From Clostridiales bacterium (GTDB taxonomy: Bacteria > Bacillota > Clostridia > Christensenellales > Pumilibacteraceae), in assembly GCA_029069015.1 (NCBI GenBank), contig JAIEBL010000040.1:1-5125 (forward strand): a DNA stretch of 5,125 bases, read 5' to 3'. The position numbers and the translations under genes were made by a program. The notes beneath the pieces are model-generated. The model had not been told where the DNA came from, did no database searches, and was given only the letters and a program-made list of their open reading frames with translations. Below, piece by piece: positions 4,177 through 5,125 of this stretch. Each line of letters starts with the position of its first letter. The first letter of the stretch is position 1.

Positions 4177-5125
4177 ATGAAACGCAGATTTCTACTTGCG
4201 GCAATTTTGGCGTTGAGCATGGGCGTATGCTCTTTGGGACTTTTCGCTTGCTCGAAGACGGCTACCGTCAGCGGCACGTATTACTATTACGAAAACGGAA
4301 AGTATGACGGCGCTATGTACATCAAGTTCGGTGCGACAAAATGGACGGACGATGAAGAACGAAACGGGGATTACAAAATCAACGGCAAAAATATCGTACT
4401 GTACATGGGGCTCGAAAGCGAGAACAACGTATTTCTGAGCGGAACCGTAAAAGGGGACGAAGTAAAACTTAACGTGTCGGGGGAGCAGTACGTTTATAAA
4501 AAGAACGCCGACCTTGATATATTGCCCGAAAAGTCTTTGGTTTTTGAGCCGAATGCGGATAAAACAGCGTATACCGTCACGGGTATAGGCGAATTGTCGG
4601 GCGAAATCGTAGTGCCGGATACCTACAAGAAGAAGCCTGTTGTTGAAATTGCGGATAATGTATTCAACAAAAACGACAACATTACGAGCGTAACGATAGG
4701 CAATAACGTAAAGAGTATCGGGGATTATGCATTTTCGTGGTGCAGTAACCTTGCGAGCGTAACGATAGGCAATAACGTAAAGAGTATCGGGGAGGATGCA
4801 TTCCATGGTTGCAGTAGCCTGACGCGTATAACGATACCCGACAGCGTGACGAGTATCGGGGGTTATGCATTCTATAATTGCCGTAATCTGACGAGCATAA
4901 CGATACCCGAGAGCGTAACGAGTATCGGGTGGTCTGCATTCTATAATTGCAGCAGCCTGACGGGCATCACGATAGGAAACGGTGTAACAGGTATTGGGCC
5001 TTATGCATTCGAAAATTGCAGTAGCTTGATGGGCATCACGATAGGAAGCGGTGTAACAGGTATTGGGCCTTATGCATTCGAAAATTGCAGTAGCTTGATG
5101 GGCATCACGATAGGAAGCGGTGTAA
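4177..5125 (+). CDS. Surface lipoprotein with BspA-type leucine-rich repeats (3' end outside window)
   Basis: The frame is open to the window edge (316 codons, no stop). A lipoprotein signal peptide is clear: MKRRF, a hydrophobic stretch, then lipobox LFAC with C25 as the lipidated residue. Residues about 26-110 look like a small beta-rich domain (GTYYYYENGKYDG, later FLSGTVKGDEVKLNV) of no recognised function. Residues about 140-170 begin the repeats in degenerate form, followed from 171 by six complete 23-residue units of the pattern xITIxxxVTSIGxxAFxNCSSLT and part of a seventh. This is the LRR_5/BspA (Treponema pallidum-type) repeat, found in surface proteins that bind host or other cell-surface partners; the ligand here is unknown. 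It starts 28 bp after recR with its own strong ribosome binding site and no visible promoter between, so it may be read from the recR transcript. Codons look AT-richer than in recR. Confidence 0.9.
   Translation, partial: MKRRFLLAAILALSMGVCSLGLFACSKTATVSGTYYYYENGKYDGAMYIKFGATKWTDDEERNGDYKINGKNIVLYMGLESENNVFLSGTVKGDEVKLNVSGEQYVYKKNADLDILPEKSLVFEPNADKTAYTVTGIGELSGEIVVPDTYKKKPVVEIADNVFNKNDNITSVTIGNNVKSIGDYAFSWCSNLASVTIGNNVKSIGEDAFHGCSSLTRITIPDSVTSIGGYAFYNCRNLTSITIPESVTSIGWSAFYNCSSLTGITIGNGVTGIGPYAFENCSSLMGITIGSGVTGIGPYAFENCSSLMGITIGSGV
4687..5125 (+). repeat. 69-bp tandem repeat array encoding the leucine-rich repeats
   Basis: The period is 69 bases (23 codons), continuing to the window edge. 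Units one and two share the stretch around CGATAGGCAATAACGTAAAG. Units three and four share the ACGATACCCGA(C/G)AGCGT type. The last units are nearly or fully identical: bases 4980-5056 match 5049-5125 at every position. The array grades from diverged to identical units towards the right edge, consistent with recent expansion there. Confidence 0.9.

Noticed and set aside
3567..4277. 236-codon open frame on the minus strand opposite recR
   Set aside because: recR is unmistakable on the plus strand by its zinc finger and Toprim motifs; the antisense frame is an effect of GC-rich codon use.
4192..4939. Two repetitive minus-strand open frames opposite the lipoprotein gene
   Set aside because: Their repetitive translations mirror the 69-bp leucine-rich-repeat units read backwards; the plus-strand frame has a signal peptide and a family match.
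4687..5125. CRISPR-like regularly spaced repeats
   Set aside because: The 69-bp repetition is contiguous, in frame and encodes leucine-rich-repeat protein; there are no unique spacers.

Overview
The window looks like chromosomal DNA of an anaerobic, gut-type Firmicute (class Clostridia), moderately GC-rich. The reasons are the dnaX-ybaB-recR order, the short Gram-positive-type DnaX, the YbaB with a Gly/Met-rich N-terminus, the lipoprotein carrying BspA-type 23-residue leucine-rich repeats, and the putative-manganese-transporter (ArsP_2) gene. An uncultured Christensenellales-like lineage is possible, but that is only an impression from style. All six supported genes are on the plus strand. 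No RNA gene, CRISPR array, insertion sequence or confident intrinsic terminator was seen.

Layout. (1) 2-265: C-terminal end of a CNNM/CorC-HlyC-type membrane protein, whose main part lies upstream. (2) 313-1299: a polytopic membrane protein of the ArsP_2 / putative manganese transporter family, with two related halves joined by a histidine-rich loop. With the CNNM fragment it suggests a small metal-homeostasis operon. (3) 1300-1408: a short intergenic region with two copies of a 28-bp promoter-like sequence. The second copy forms a near-consensus extended -10 promoter ending only nine bases before dnaX, so the dnaX mRNA is probably leaderless or nearly so. (4) 1409-2953: dnaX, the clamp-loader subunit. 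(5) 2954-3231: 278 bp without a gene, holding a large imperfect palindrome and then two degenerate direct copies of a roughly 45-bp leader sequence. The second copy runs into the ybaB ribosome binding site. (6) 3232-3561 ybaB and 3558-4148 recR, translationally coupled by a 4-bp overlap. (7) 4177 to the window end: a lipoprotein gene with at least six complete leucine-rich repeats, unfinished at the edge. The last repeat units are identical at the DNA level.

How the genes fit together. dnaX, ybaB and recR form a widely conserved replication/recombination cluster: clamp loading, a nucleoid-associated DNA-binding protein, and the RecFOR mediator. The two upstream genes concern divalent or heavy-metal export. 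The surface lipoprotein begins 28 bp after recR with its own strong Shine-Dalgarno, and looks like an accessory gene at the edge of the conserved cluster. No plainly new multi-gene system is visible. The most unusual material is non-coding: the dnaX promoter arrangement and the structured, duplicated dnaX-ybaB spacer. The expanding repeat array of the lipoprotein is also worth attention.
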